A DNA stretch of 64,000 nt from Pseudomonas tritici (GTDB taxonomy: Bacteria > Pseudomonadota > Gammaproteobacteria > Pseudomonadales > Pseudomonadaceae): assembly GCF_014268275.3 (NCBI RefSeq), contig NZ_CP077084.1, forward strand, positions 1,984,001 to 2,048,000. The letters are read 5' to 3'. Shown here in pieces: positions 57,545 to 64,000 of the stretch (positions within the stretch are counted from its first letter, which is position 1; every line of letters starts with the position of its first letter). Both the position numbers and the translations under genes were made by a program. Below the pieces are notes generated by a model. The model had not been told where the DNA came from and did no database searches. It was given only the letters and a program-made list of their open reading frames with translations.

Positions 57545-57563
57545 CGCCGAACAGGGGGGGCAG

Positions 57564-57636
57564 TGTGGGAGCTGGCTTGCCTGCGATAGCAAGGGTGAAT
57601 TCACCGCCGTCATCGCAGGCAAGCCAGCTCCCACAT
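57564..57636. repeat. REP-type palindrome pair
   Basis: The inverted pair tgtgggagctggcttgcctg … caggcaagccagctcccaca lies between the convergent permease and peptidase genes, with a spacer containing agcaagggtgaattcaccgc. Confidence 0.9.
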
Positions 57637-57640
57637 TGAT

Positions 57641-58573
57641 TTAGCCAGCTTTGAGTTCTTTGTACTGCGCTGAACACACCTCATCCAAAAACTTCACCAC
57701 GGTCCCCATGCACGCCTGGCGTTCTTCCACATGGGGCATGTGGCTGGAGTCTTCAAACAGCGCCCAGCGCACATCGGCAATCTCATCCAGGAACGGTTTG
57801 ACCACCAACGGCGTGGCCTCGTCATGCCGACCGGAAATTACCAGCGTGGGTACATTGATCGCCGACAGGCGGCCAATGGATTTCCAGTCCTTCAAGCTGC
57901 CGATCACGTGGAACTCGGTCGGTCCGCTCATCGCGTGGTACACCGTCGGGTCTGCGTCGACCTGGGCGAACGTGCGCGCCACTTCTTCCGGCCACGGGTT
58001 GACCCGGCACACGTGATGGTCATAGAACACCCGCGAGGCGGCGAGGTATTCCGGGTCCTGGTAGGTACCGGCGGCCTCATGCTTGAGCAGGGTTTCATGC
58101 ACGCCTTCGGGCAACAATTTGCGCAGGCGGTTGGCTTCGCTGACCCAGGTGCGCATGCAGGTCGGCGAGTTGGCCGGGATGAACGCACGCAAGCCTTTGG
58201 GCTGCAACATTGCGTGTTCACTGCCGAGCATGCCGCCCCAGGACTGGCCGAGGATCGCGTAGTTATCGCTGATTTGCAGATGATCCAGCAGGTTGTTCAG
58301 TTCTTCCAGGAACAGGCCCACGGTCCAGAAAGACGGATCTTTTTCGGGCAGGTGGGTGGAGCGGCCGTTGCCCAGTTGGTCGTAATGGATCACGGCGTGG
58401 CCGCTGGCGGCGACGTCCTTGAACGCATCAACATAATCATGGGTGCATCCGGGGCCGCCGTGGATAACCACCAGGGGCGTGCGCCCGCTGGAGAGGTCAC
58501 CGGTGACGCGGAACCAGGTTTGGTAGTTGCCAAACGCCGCATACCCTTCGCGGATTTTTTCGATGAATTCCAT
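57641..58573 (-). CDS. Proline iminopeptidase-like alpha/beta hydrolase 1
   Basis: A 310-aa cytosolic hydrolase of the proline iminopeptidase (S33) family. The oxyanion motif is [20 protein letters not shown], the nucleophile is in [13 protein letters not shown] (Ser about 118), and the acid and His are in [12 protein letters not shown] and [10 protein letters not shown]. It probably releases N-terminal residues from small peptides or cleaves amides. The gene is 3' of the LuxR solo on the same strand, and a lux-box-like dyad lies 62 bp upstream of its start. Its paralogue is at 59614. Confidence 0.86.
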   Translation of the reverse strand: MEFIEKIREGYAAFGNYQTWFRVTGDLSSGRTPLVVIHGGPGCTHDYVDAFKDVAASGHAVIHYDQLGNGRSTHLPEKDPSFWTVGLFLEELNNLLDHLQISDNYAILGQSWGGMLGSEHAMLQPKGLRAFIPANSPTCMRTWVSEANRLRKLLPEGVHETLLKHEAAGTYQDPEYLAASRVFYDHHVCRVNPWPEEVARTFAQVDADPTVYHAMSGPTEFHVIGSLKDWKSIGRLSAINVPTLVISGRHDEATPLVVKPFLDEIADVRWALFEDSSHMPHVEERQACMGTVVKFLDEVCSAQYKELKAG

Positions 58574-58634
58574 TTCGTACCTGCTCTGAAAAAATGATCA
58601 GGGACACGATAGAGCGTGGAAGCAGTTTAAGTAA

Positions 58635-58650
58635 CTAGCAAAACAGCTAG
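58635..58650. promoter_or_regulatory. lux-box-like dyad upstream of peptidase 1
   Basis: CTAGC-aaaaca-GCTAG is a perfect dyad 62–77 bp before the start at 58573, followed by GTT. It aligns without gaps to 59513–59528. A LuxR-type solo encoded next door is the obvious candidate regulator. Confidence 0.6.
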
Positions 58651-58664
58651 GTTTTGCCGAGGGG

Positions 58665-59450
58665 TCAGTCTTCCAGCAGGCGGTAATGGGTGGCGCGCAC
58701 CACCGCCTGTACGCGATTCTTGGCCCCCAACTTGTGCATTGCCGAGGCCAGATGCAGGGTGACCACCGCCAGTGAACGGCTCAATTGCGTGGCGATTTCA
58801 GCGGCGGTCAGGCCGTCGGCGGCCCATTTGAGGCACTCGCGTTCACGTTTGGTCAGGTGGATATGCGGGTAAGTGCGCAGCTCTTTACTGAACAGCGGGT
58901 AGGCCGCTTCCTGCAGGGCGTGGGAAATCAGGCTGAAATCCGACAAGGTCTGCTGCGCATCCTGCAGGACGTTGCCGGCTTTACCGGTACGCAGGCCGGT
59001 CAGCGAGGCGAAGCCGCCACGGGGCAGGTGAATGGGCACGCTGACGCCGCAGGTCAGTTGTTGGTCGTGCAGATAGGATGAAACGGGGGCGTGGCAGGGA
59101 TCGATGATCTTTTGCAGGGGGGTATCGGCCTTGATGTCGTAGGACCAAACAAACGGCGACACCGTACTCAGGGCCAGGTGTTGCACCGGGTCGATCTGGT
59201 AGAACCCTTCGCTGCACCACAAGCTATGCCAGCCCGGCGGGGTATTGCGCAGTTCGAGCACCGAGGGGGTGATCAATGCACCATCCTGGTCGATTGGCAC
59301 CGGGGTGTAGTCATACACCAGTGCATCGAAACCCAACTGCTGGGCGAGGATGAATGTGTTGTCCATCTGCTCATCCAGGCTCCTGCCCGGCATCAGACGG
59401 TGATTTAAGGCAGTCAGCTTGGCCAGCATCCGTTCTGCTCCCGAATTCAT
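58665..59450 (-). CDS. LuxR-solo regulator, plant-responsive PsoR/PipR type
   Basis: A 261-aa regulator. It has an autoinducer-binding-type domain (about residues 20–165) and a C-terminal LuxR helix–turn–helix (LTKRERECLKWAADGLTAAE then SRSLAVVTLHLASAMHKLGA). In the ligand pocket, W74 and W78 of PPGWHSLWCSEGFYQIDPVQ align with TraR W57 and Y61, and D87/P88 with D70/P71. The Y61-to-Trp change is a mark of plant-associated LuxR solos, which answer to plant compounds rather than acyl-homoserine lactones. No luxI gene is visible. The start is MNSGAERMLA at 59450. It is flanked by two proline iminopeptidase genes. Confidence 0.85.
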   Translation of the reverse strand: MNSGAERMLAKLTALNHRLMPGRSLDEQMDNTFILAQQLGFDALVYDYTPVPIDQDGALITPSVLELRNTPPGWHSLWCSEGFYQIDPVQHLALSTVSPFVWSYDIKADTPLQKIIDPCHAPVSSYLHDQQLTCGVSVPIHLPRGGFASLTGLRTGKAGNVLQDAQQTLSDFSLISHALQEAAYPLFSKELRTYPHIHLTKRERECLKWAADGLTAAEIATQLSRSLAVVTLHLASAMHKLGAKNRVQAVVRATHYRLLED

Positions 59451-59512
59451 TTGAATCTCGACTTGCTGCAAGTAGAATGCCACGCCCCGGCGAAGGACTG
59501 CCAGGCCCAAAC

Positions 59513-59528
59513 CTATAAGAAATGCTAG
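59513..59528. promoter_or_regulatory. lux-box-like dyad upstream of peptidase 2
   Basis: CTATA-agaaat-GCTAG lies 86 bp before peptidase 2 and 63 bp before the luxR start. With flanks it extends to aacctataagaaatgctagg, giving outer arms aaccta/taggtt. It shares CTA…GCTAGGTT with 58635–58653. Confidence 0.55.
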
Positions 59529-59613
59529 GTTATGGACGCGCGGCATCCTCGGTAGTGTTGGCCTGATAAACGGCCGCTACCTGCCAGGCCGACACAACAC
59601 AAGGAATGTATGC

Positions 59614-60501
59614 ATGTGGCGTGAAGTTGCCCCCGACCAGCAGTACAACGTGCAAGTCGACGGCCATGACCTCGTGGTCTACAGCTTCGGCGAAGGCGAT
59701 GAGGTGCTGTTGTGCCTCAACGGCGGGCCCGGCCTGCCGTGTGACTACTTGCGCGACGCCCATGGCTGGCTCAAAGACCATAACCTGCGAGTGGTTGCAT
59801 TCGACCAGCTTGGCACGGGCGCATCAGCCAGACCGACCGACGTTTCGCTGTGGGAAATCGGCCGTTATGTCGAAGAAGTCGAAACCGTGCGCCAGGCACT
59901 GGGCCTGGGCCGCGTGCATTTGCTCGGGCATTCCTGGGGCGGCTGGCTCGGTATCGAATACGCCATCCATTACCCCGATGTGCTGAAAAGCCTGATCCTC
60001 GAAAACACCGTGGGTGACATTCCACACCTGTCCCAAGAGCTGGAACGCCTGCGCGGCGCCCTTGGCAGCGAAACCGTTGCCATGATGCAACGCCATGAAG
60101 CCATGGGCACCCTCGACCACCCGCAGTACCAGGCCGCGATCACCTTGCTCAACTATCGCCACGTGTGCCGTCTCGACGAATGGCCCGCGCCGGTCAAGCG
60201 ATCCCTCGACGACTGGAGCATGGGCCCCTACGAAACCATGCAGGGCCCCAACGAATTCCTCTACATCGGCAACCTCAAGGACTGGAACCGCATCCCTGAG
60301 ATGGCCGCTTTCAAGATGCCCATGCTGATCACCACCGGCCAGCACGACGAACTCACCCCGGCCTGCGCCCTGCGCATGAAGATGGCGGCCAAACACGCCG
60401 AATTGCACGTATTTCCCAACAGCAGCCATATGCCCTTTTATGAGGAACCCCAGGCGTATTTCCCGGTGTTGCTGGACTTCCTCGCACGTCACCGAGGCTG
60501 A
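59614..60501 (+). CDS. Proline iminopeptidase-like alpha/beta hydrolase 2
   Basis: A 295-aa S33-family hydrolase paralogous to the one at 57641. It has LLCLNGGPGLPCDYLRDAHG, the nucleophile in LLGHSWGGWLGIEYAI (Ser about 110), the acid in ITTGQHDELTPACAL and His in PNSSHMPFYEEP. It is the first gene of an apparent operon with a peptide ABC transporter (4-nt gap to the permease), so imported peptides or amides could be its substrates. A lux-box-like dyad lies upstream. This layout matches the pipA context described for PipR-type solos. Confidence 0.88.
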   Translation: MWREVAPDQQYNVQVDGHDLVVYSFGEGDEVLLCLNGGPGLPCDYLRDAHGWLKDHNLRVVAFDQLGTGASARPTDVSLWEIGRYVEEVETVRQALGLGRVHLLGHSWGGWLGIEYAIHYPDVLKSLILENTVGDIPHLSQELERLRGALGSETVAMMQRHEAMGTLDHPQYQAAITLLNYRHVCRLDEWPAPVKRSLDDWSMGPYETMQGPNEFLYIGNLKDWNRIPEMAAFKMPMLITTGQHDELTPACALRMKMAAKHAELHVFPNSSHMPFYEEPQAYFPVLLDFLARHRG

Positions 60502-60504
60502 CGG

Positions 60505-61452
60505 ATGAACCTGGCGCGTTATCGTTTTGTGCTGTCCCGGCCGCTGCAATTGCTGCCGGTGCTGTTTGGCATCAGCCTGATCACCTTTGTGCTGGTGCGC
60601 TCGATCCCCGGCGACCCGGCGCGCGCGCTGCTGGGTTCGCGCAGCACGCCCGACGCGTTGCTGAAAATCCGCGCCCAGTTCGGCCTCGACCAGCCTTTGT
60701 GGCTGCAATATTTCTACTTCCTGAAAAACCTGCTCAAGGGCGACCTCGGCCAATCGCTGCTGTACAAGGTCGACGCGCTCAAGCTGATCGTCACGCGCAT
60801 CGAGCCGACGCTGGTGCTGGTGCTCGGCAGCGTGGTGCTGGCGCTGCTGATCGCGGTGCCGCTGGCCACCGTGGCCGCGCGTAACAAAGGTGGCTGGGCG
60901 GATAACCTGATTCGCGTGTTCACTACGGTTGGCCTGGGCATGCCGGCGTTCTGGCTGGGCTTGATGTTGATCTTGTTGCTGAGTGTGCAGTGGGGGCTGT
61001 TTCCGGTGTCGGGTTACGGGCGGACCTGGCTGGACAAGGCGCACCACATGGTTCTGCCGTGCCTGACGATCGCCCTGGCCCTGTCGGCGGTGCTGGTGCG
61101 CAACCTGCGGGCGAGCATGTTGATGGAGTTGCAAGCCGACCACGTTACCGCCGCCCGGGCGCGCGGGGTGTCGGAAGCCGCGGTGTTTCGCCGCCATGTG
61201 CTGCCCAATTCCCTGGTACCGGCCGTTAACCTGCTGGCGGTGAATATCGGCTGGTTGATCAGCGGCACGGTGGTGATCGAAAGCCTGTTCGCCATTCCCG
61301 GCATCGGCCAGTTGCTGGTGCGCGGCATCTTCACGCGCGACTACATGGTTGTGCAGGGCGTGGCCATGGTGCTGGCGTGCGCGACCGTGGTGGTCAACTT
61401 CCTGGCTGACGTGGCCACTGTCGCCCTCGACCCTCGGGTGAAGATGCAATGA
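60505..61452 (+). CDS. Peptide ABC transporter permease (DppB/OppB type)
   Basis: A 315-aa inner-membrane permease. The N-terminal segment LLPVLFGISLITFVLVRSIPG and the following PGDPARALLG are typical of DppB/OppB. Further motifs are the FGLDQPLWLQYFYFLKNLLK stretch, VGLGMPAFWLGLMLILLLSV, and the EAA loop ARARGVSEAAVFRRHVLPNS for contact with the ATPase. It overlaps the next permease by 4 nt. Confidence 0.9.
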   Translation: MNLARYRFVLSRPLQLLPVLFGISLITFVLVRSIPGDPARALLGSRSTPDALLKIRAQFGLDQPLWLQYFYFLKNLLKGDLGQSLLYKVDALKLIVTRIEPTLVLVLGSVVLALLIAVPLATVAARNKGGWADNLIRVFTTVGLGMPAFWLGLMLILLLSVQWGLFPVSGYGRTWLDKAHHMVLPCLTIALALSAVLVRNLRASMLMELQADHVTAARARGVSEAAVFRRHVLPNSLVPAVNLLAVNIGWLISGTVVIESLFAIPGIGQLLVRGIFTRDYMVVQGVAMVLACATVVVNFLADVATVALDPRVKMQ

Positions 61453-62306
61453 GCACTCGCCCCTTGATTGCCCCATGGCGTTTGCGTCTGCGGTTTGGTT
61501 TTCGCAACGGCCGGCTGACCGCTGCGTGGGGTCTGTTGATTCTGCTGGTGTGGTTGGCGCTGGCGCTGTTTGCGCCGTGGATCGCGCCTTACGACCCGAT
61601 TGCGCAAAACACGGATTTCAGCCTGCTCGGCCCAAGCCTTGCCCATCCCTTCGGCACGGACAACTATGGTCGAGACATTCTGTCGAGGGTGATCTGGGGC
61701 GCTCGCATCGACTTGCAACTGGCGATCGTCGGGGTGATCTTTCCGTTCCTGATCGGCACCTTTGTCGGCGCGGTTTCAGGCTATATCGGTGGGCGTTTCG
61801 ACAGCTTCTGCATGCGCGTGATCGATGTGATCCTGGCGTTTCCGTTCCTGGTGCTGATGCTGGCGATCATGGCCATTCTCGGGCCCGGCTTGAAGAGTTT
61901 CTATATCGCCATGGCGCTGGTGGGCTGGGTGTCTTACGCGCGGCTGATCCGTTCGCAGATCCTGGTGCTCAAGGAAAGCGACTTCGCCCTGGCCGCCAAG
62001 AGCCTGGGCTTTGGCCATGGGCGGATTCTGTTCCGGCATCTGCTGCCGAATGCGATGTTCGGCTCGATTGTGTTTTCCATGTCTGACGCGGTGCTGGTGC
62101 TGCTCAATGGCGCCGCTGTGAGCTACCTGGGCCTGGGCGTGCAACCGCCGACCGCCGAATGGGGCACGATGGTGGCCGAGGGGCAAGCCTTTATCACGAC
62201 TGCCTGGTGGATTTGCACCTTTCCGGGGCTGGCCATCGTGACGCTGGCCATGGGCTTCAGCTTGCTGGCTGATGGCGTGGCGCAAGTGCTGGGGGATCGC
62301 TCATGA
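61449..62306 (+). CDS. Peptide ABC transporter permease (DppC/OppC type)
   Basis: A 285-aa permease. It has the N-terminal segment TAAWGLLILLVWLALALFAP, the family signature LAHPFGTDNYGRDILSRVIW (GTDxxGRD), FVGAVSGYIGGRFDSFCMRV, and an EAA-type loop AKSLGFGHGRILFRHLLPNA. The C terminus PPTAEWGTMVAEGQAFITTA is also typical. It pairs with the DppB-type permease. Overlaps of 4 nt at both ends indicate one operon. Confidence 0.9.
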   Translation: MSTRPLIAPWRLRLRFGFRNGRLTAAWGLLILLVWLALALFAPWIAPYDPIAQNTDFSLLGPSLAHPFGTDNYGRDILSRVIWGARIDLQLAIVGVIFPFLIGTFVGAVSGYIGGRFDSFCMRVIDVILAFPFLVLMLAIMAILGPGLKSFYIAMALVGWVSYARLIRSQILVLKESDFALAAKSLGFGHGRILFRHLLPNAMFGSIVFSMSDAVLVLLNGAAVSYLGLGVQPPTAEWGTMVAEGQAFITTAWWICTFPGLAIVTLAMGFSLLADGVAQVLGDRS

Positions 62307-63259
62307 GCCTGCTGCAAGTACGCGACCTCAGCGTGATTGCCAACAATACCGGGCGTGATGTGACCCTGGTCGACCGGGTGTCCTTCGACCTGGCTGAAGG
62401 TGAAATCCTCGGCCTGGTCGGGGAGAGTGGCTCAGGCAAGACCATGGCGTGTCGCGGCCTGATGCGCCTGTTGCCGTCGCCTGCGCTGCGCGTGCAAGGC
62501 GGCACGGTTCGGTTGGCCGGCCAGGATCTGCTGCAACTCGATGACGCTGGCATGCGTGCCGTGCGCGGCGGTCAACTGGGCATGATCTTCCAGAACCCCA
62601 GCAGCCACCTCGACCCGCTGATGCGTATCGGCGAGCAGATTGCAGAGGGCATTCGCCTGCACCAAGGTGCGTCAAAAAAAGACGCGCGGCTGCAAGCCAT
62701 CGAGGTGTTGCGCCAGGTTGGAATCCCCGATCCCCAAGCGCGGGTCGACAACTACCCCCACCAGTTTTCCGGCGGCATGCGCCAGCGCGCGATGATCGCT
62801 GTGGCCCTGGGCTGTAACCCCAAAGTGCTGATCGCCGACGAGCCGACCACGGCCCTGGATGTGACGGTGCAGGCGCAAATCCTGCGGTTGCTGCTGGAGC
62901 TGCGTGATAAACGCGGTCTGGCGATCATCATGATTACCCACGACCTTGGCGTGGTTGCGCAAACCTGCGACGCCATCGCCGTGATGTACGCCGGGCGCCT
63001 GTGCGAACACGGCAGCAAATACGAGCTGTTGGCGCATCCGCAACACCCGTACACCGCTGGCCTGATCGACTGCCAGCCCGCCCACAGCAGCGGCCACGCC
63101 TTGCTGCGCACGATTCCCGGGCAGCCGCCGTTGCTGGACGCCTTGCCCGCCGGCTGCCGGTTCAACCCGCGTTGCCCGCAGGTCGGCGCCTTGTGCACCG
63201 AATTGCTGCCGGAGGGCGCGCGAGTCGCCTGTCATTACCCTTTGGGAGCGCCCCCATGA
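62303..63259 (+). CDS. Peptide ABC transporter ATPase (DppD/OppD type)
   Basis: A 318-aa ATPase. It has Walker [10 protein letters not shown], the Q-loop [20 protein letters not shown], signature [17 protein letters not shown], Walker [21 protein letters not shown] and switch His in IMITHDLG. The C-terminal oligopeptide extension with Cys residues ([20 protein letters not shown]) is characteristic of DppD/OppD and may hold an iron–sulphur cluster. Overlaps of 4 nt bind it to its neighbours. Confidence 0.92.
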   Translation: MSLLQVRDLSVIANNTGRDVTLVDRVSFDLAEGEILGLVGESGSGKTMACRGLMRLLPSPALRVQGGTVRLAGQDLLQLDDAGMRAVRGGQLGMIFQNPSSHLDPLMRIGEQIAEGIRLHQGASKKDARLQAIEVLRQVGIPDPQARVDNYPHQFSGGMRQRAMIAVALGCNPKVLIADEPTTALDVTVQAQILRLLLELRDKRGLAIIMITHDLGVVAQTCDAIAVMYAGRLCEHGSKYELLAHPQHPYTAGLIDCQPAHSSGHALLRTIPGQPPLLDALPAGCRFNPRCPQVGALCTELLPEGARVACHYPLGAPP

Positions 63260-64000
63260 GCCTGTTACAGATCAAGGACCTTGAGGTGAAGTTTGCCGCG
63301 TCCGGCACGGGTTTGTTCGGCCTGAACAAGCAGTGGGTGAGGGCGGTGAACGGCGTGTCGCTGGACCTGGCGGCGGGTGAAACCCTCGGGTTGGTCGGCG
63401 AGTCTGGCAGCGGCAAAAGCACCTTGGGCCGGGCGGTTTTGCACCTCAACCCGATCAGCGCCGGGCAGGTGTTGTTTGATGGCATCGACATGGCCCAAGG
63501 CAGCGCCATCGACATCACCCGCCTGCGCCATGAAACCGCAATGATCTTCCAGGACCCGTACGCCGCACTGAATCCACGCCACACCATCGGTGACACCATC
63601 GCCGAAGTGTTGCGCGTGCAGCGCAAGGTGGCGCCGGATCAGATCCCCGCTCGCGTCAACGAGCTGCTCGACCTGGTCGGGCTGCGCCCCGAACTCGCCA
63701 GCCGCAAACCCGGCTCCCTCAGTGGCGGCCAATGCCAGCGCGTCGGCATTGCCCGGGCATTGGCGGTAGAGCCACGGCTGATCATCGCCGATGAATGTGT
63801 GGCGGCGCTGGATGTGTCGATCCAGGGCCAGATCATCAACCTGCTGCTGGAACTGCAACAGCGTATGAACCTGGCGATCCTGTTTATCGCCCATGACCTG
63901 GCCATCGTGCGGCGCCTGTGCGACCGCGTGGCGGTGATGTACCTGGGCAAGATCGTCGAGGAAGGGCCGGTGGAAGCGGTCTTCACTGCGCCTCGGCATC
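63256..64000 (+). CDS. Peptide ABC transporter ATPase (DppF/OppF type), 3'-truncated by the window edge
   Basis: The first 248 residues of the second ATPase. Walker A is GESGSGKST, the Q-loop is MIFQDPYAALNPRHTIGDTI, the signature is LSGGQCQRVGIARALAVEPR and Walker B is LIIADECVAALDVSIQGQII, where DEC replaces the more usual DEP. The switch His is in LFIAHDLAIV. The substrate-binding protein normally found with such transporters is not in the window and may follow. Confidence 0.92.
   Translation, partial: MSLLQIKDLEVKFAASGTGLFGLNKQWVRAVNGVSLDLAAGETLGLVGESGSGKSTLGRAVLHLNPISAGQVLFDGIDMAQGSAIDITRLRHETAMIFQDPYAALNPRHTIGDTIAEVLRVQRKVAPDQIPARVNELLDLVGLRPELASRKPGSLSGGQCQRVGIARALAVEPRLIIADECVAALDVSIQGQIINLLLELQQRMNLAILFIAHDLAIVRRLCDRVAVMYLGKIVEEGPVEAVFTAPRH

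Overview
The window looks like chromosome of a Pseudomonas fluorescens-group bacterium. Supporting signs are high G+C, strongly biased codon use, gene orders such as mlaA–PilZ–rssB–rssC–tal–dusA and lolC–lolD–lolE, and scattered REP palindromes built on the word tgtgggagctggcttgcctgcgat. No rRNA, tRNA or CRISPR array was seen.

Layout. 1–14.8 kb is core: a glycerophosphodiesterase cut by the window edge, a PilZ protein, lolCDE, a divergent copper-type two-component system and cupredoxin with a candidate metal-response box between them, queF, a degenerate phosphonatase-like HAD protein, mlaA, a second PilZ protein, the rssB/rssC stress switch, tal and dusA. 14.74–22.41 kb is a decayed prophage inserted in the 5' end of dusA. 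It is bounded by a 15-bp identical core repeat (14744–14758 and 22391–22405). It keeps fragments of an integrase, a P2-type late-control protein D, a spanin and UmuC, plus an intact endolysin. Its A+T-rich cargo is an acyltransferase-3, a pentapeptide-repeat protein, a broken possibly HEPN-like gene and a Wzy-like polymerase, which suggests an old serotype-converting phage.

22.7–25.6 kb holds a small lipoprotein, a kinase-like protein, small membrane proteins and an MFS exporter. 25.8–39.4 kb is a surface-attachment island: two paralogous hybrid kinases, an EAL c-di-GMP phosphodiesterase response regulator and an RcsB-like regulator (arrangement like pvrS-pvrR-rcsC-rcsB). They converge on a six-gene chaperone–usher pilus operon.

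39.7–51.5 kb mixes metabolism (mqo, ppnN, fabV, a lipid A hydroxylase-like protein), an AbrB/VapC toxin–antitoxin pair and LysR regulators. It also holds an orphan ExoY/edema-factor-type nucleotidyl cyclase (48466–49701), a likely injected effector with no secretion system in view. 51.6–57.5 kb has an aminotransferase and a nucleoside/nucleobase uptake module (punR/punC, a Tsx-like channel, an NCS2 permease).

57.6–64 kb resembles the plant-responsive PipR/PsoR type of locus: a LuxR solo between two proline-iminopeptidase genes and a peptide ABC transporter that runs off the end. Each peptidase gene has a similar lux-box-like dyad upstream.

The strongest leads are the LuxR-solo/peptidase/ABC locus with its paired boxes, the ExoY-like cyclase, the Rcs/Pvr-controlled pilus and the dusA prophage remnant with O-antigen-modifying cargo. 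Family assignments rest on recognising motifs by eye; no database search was run.
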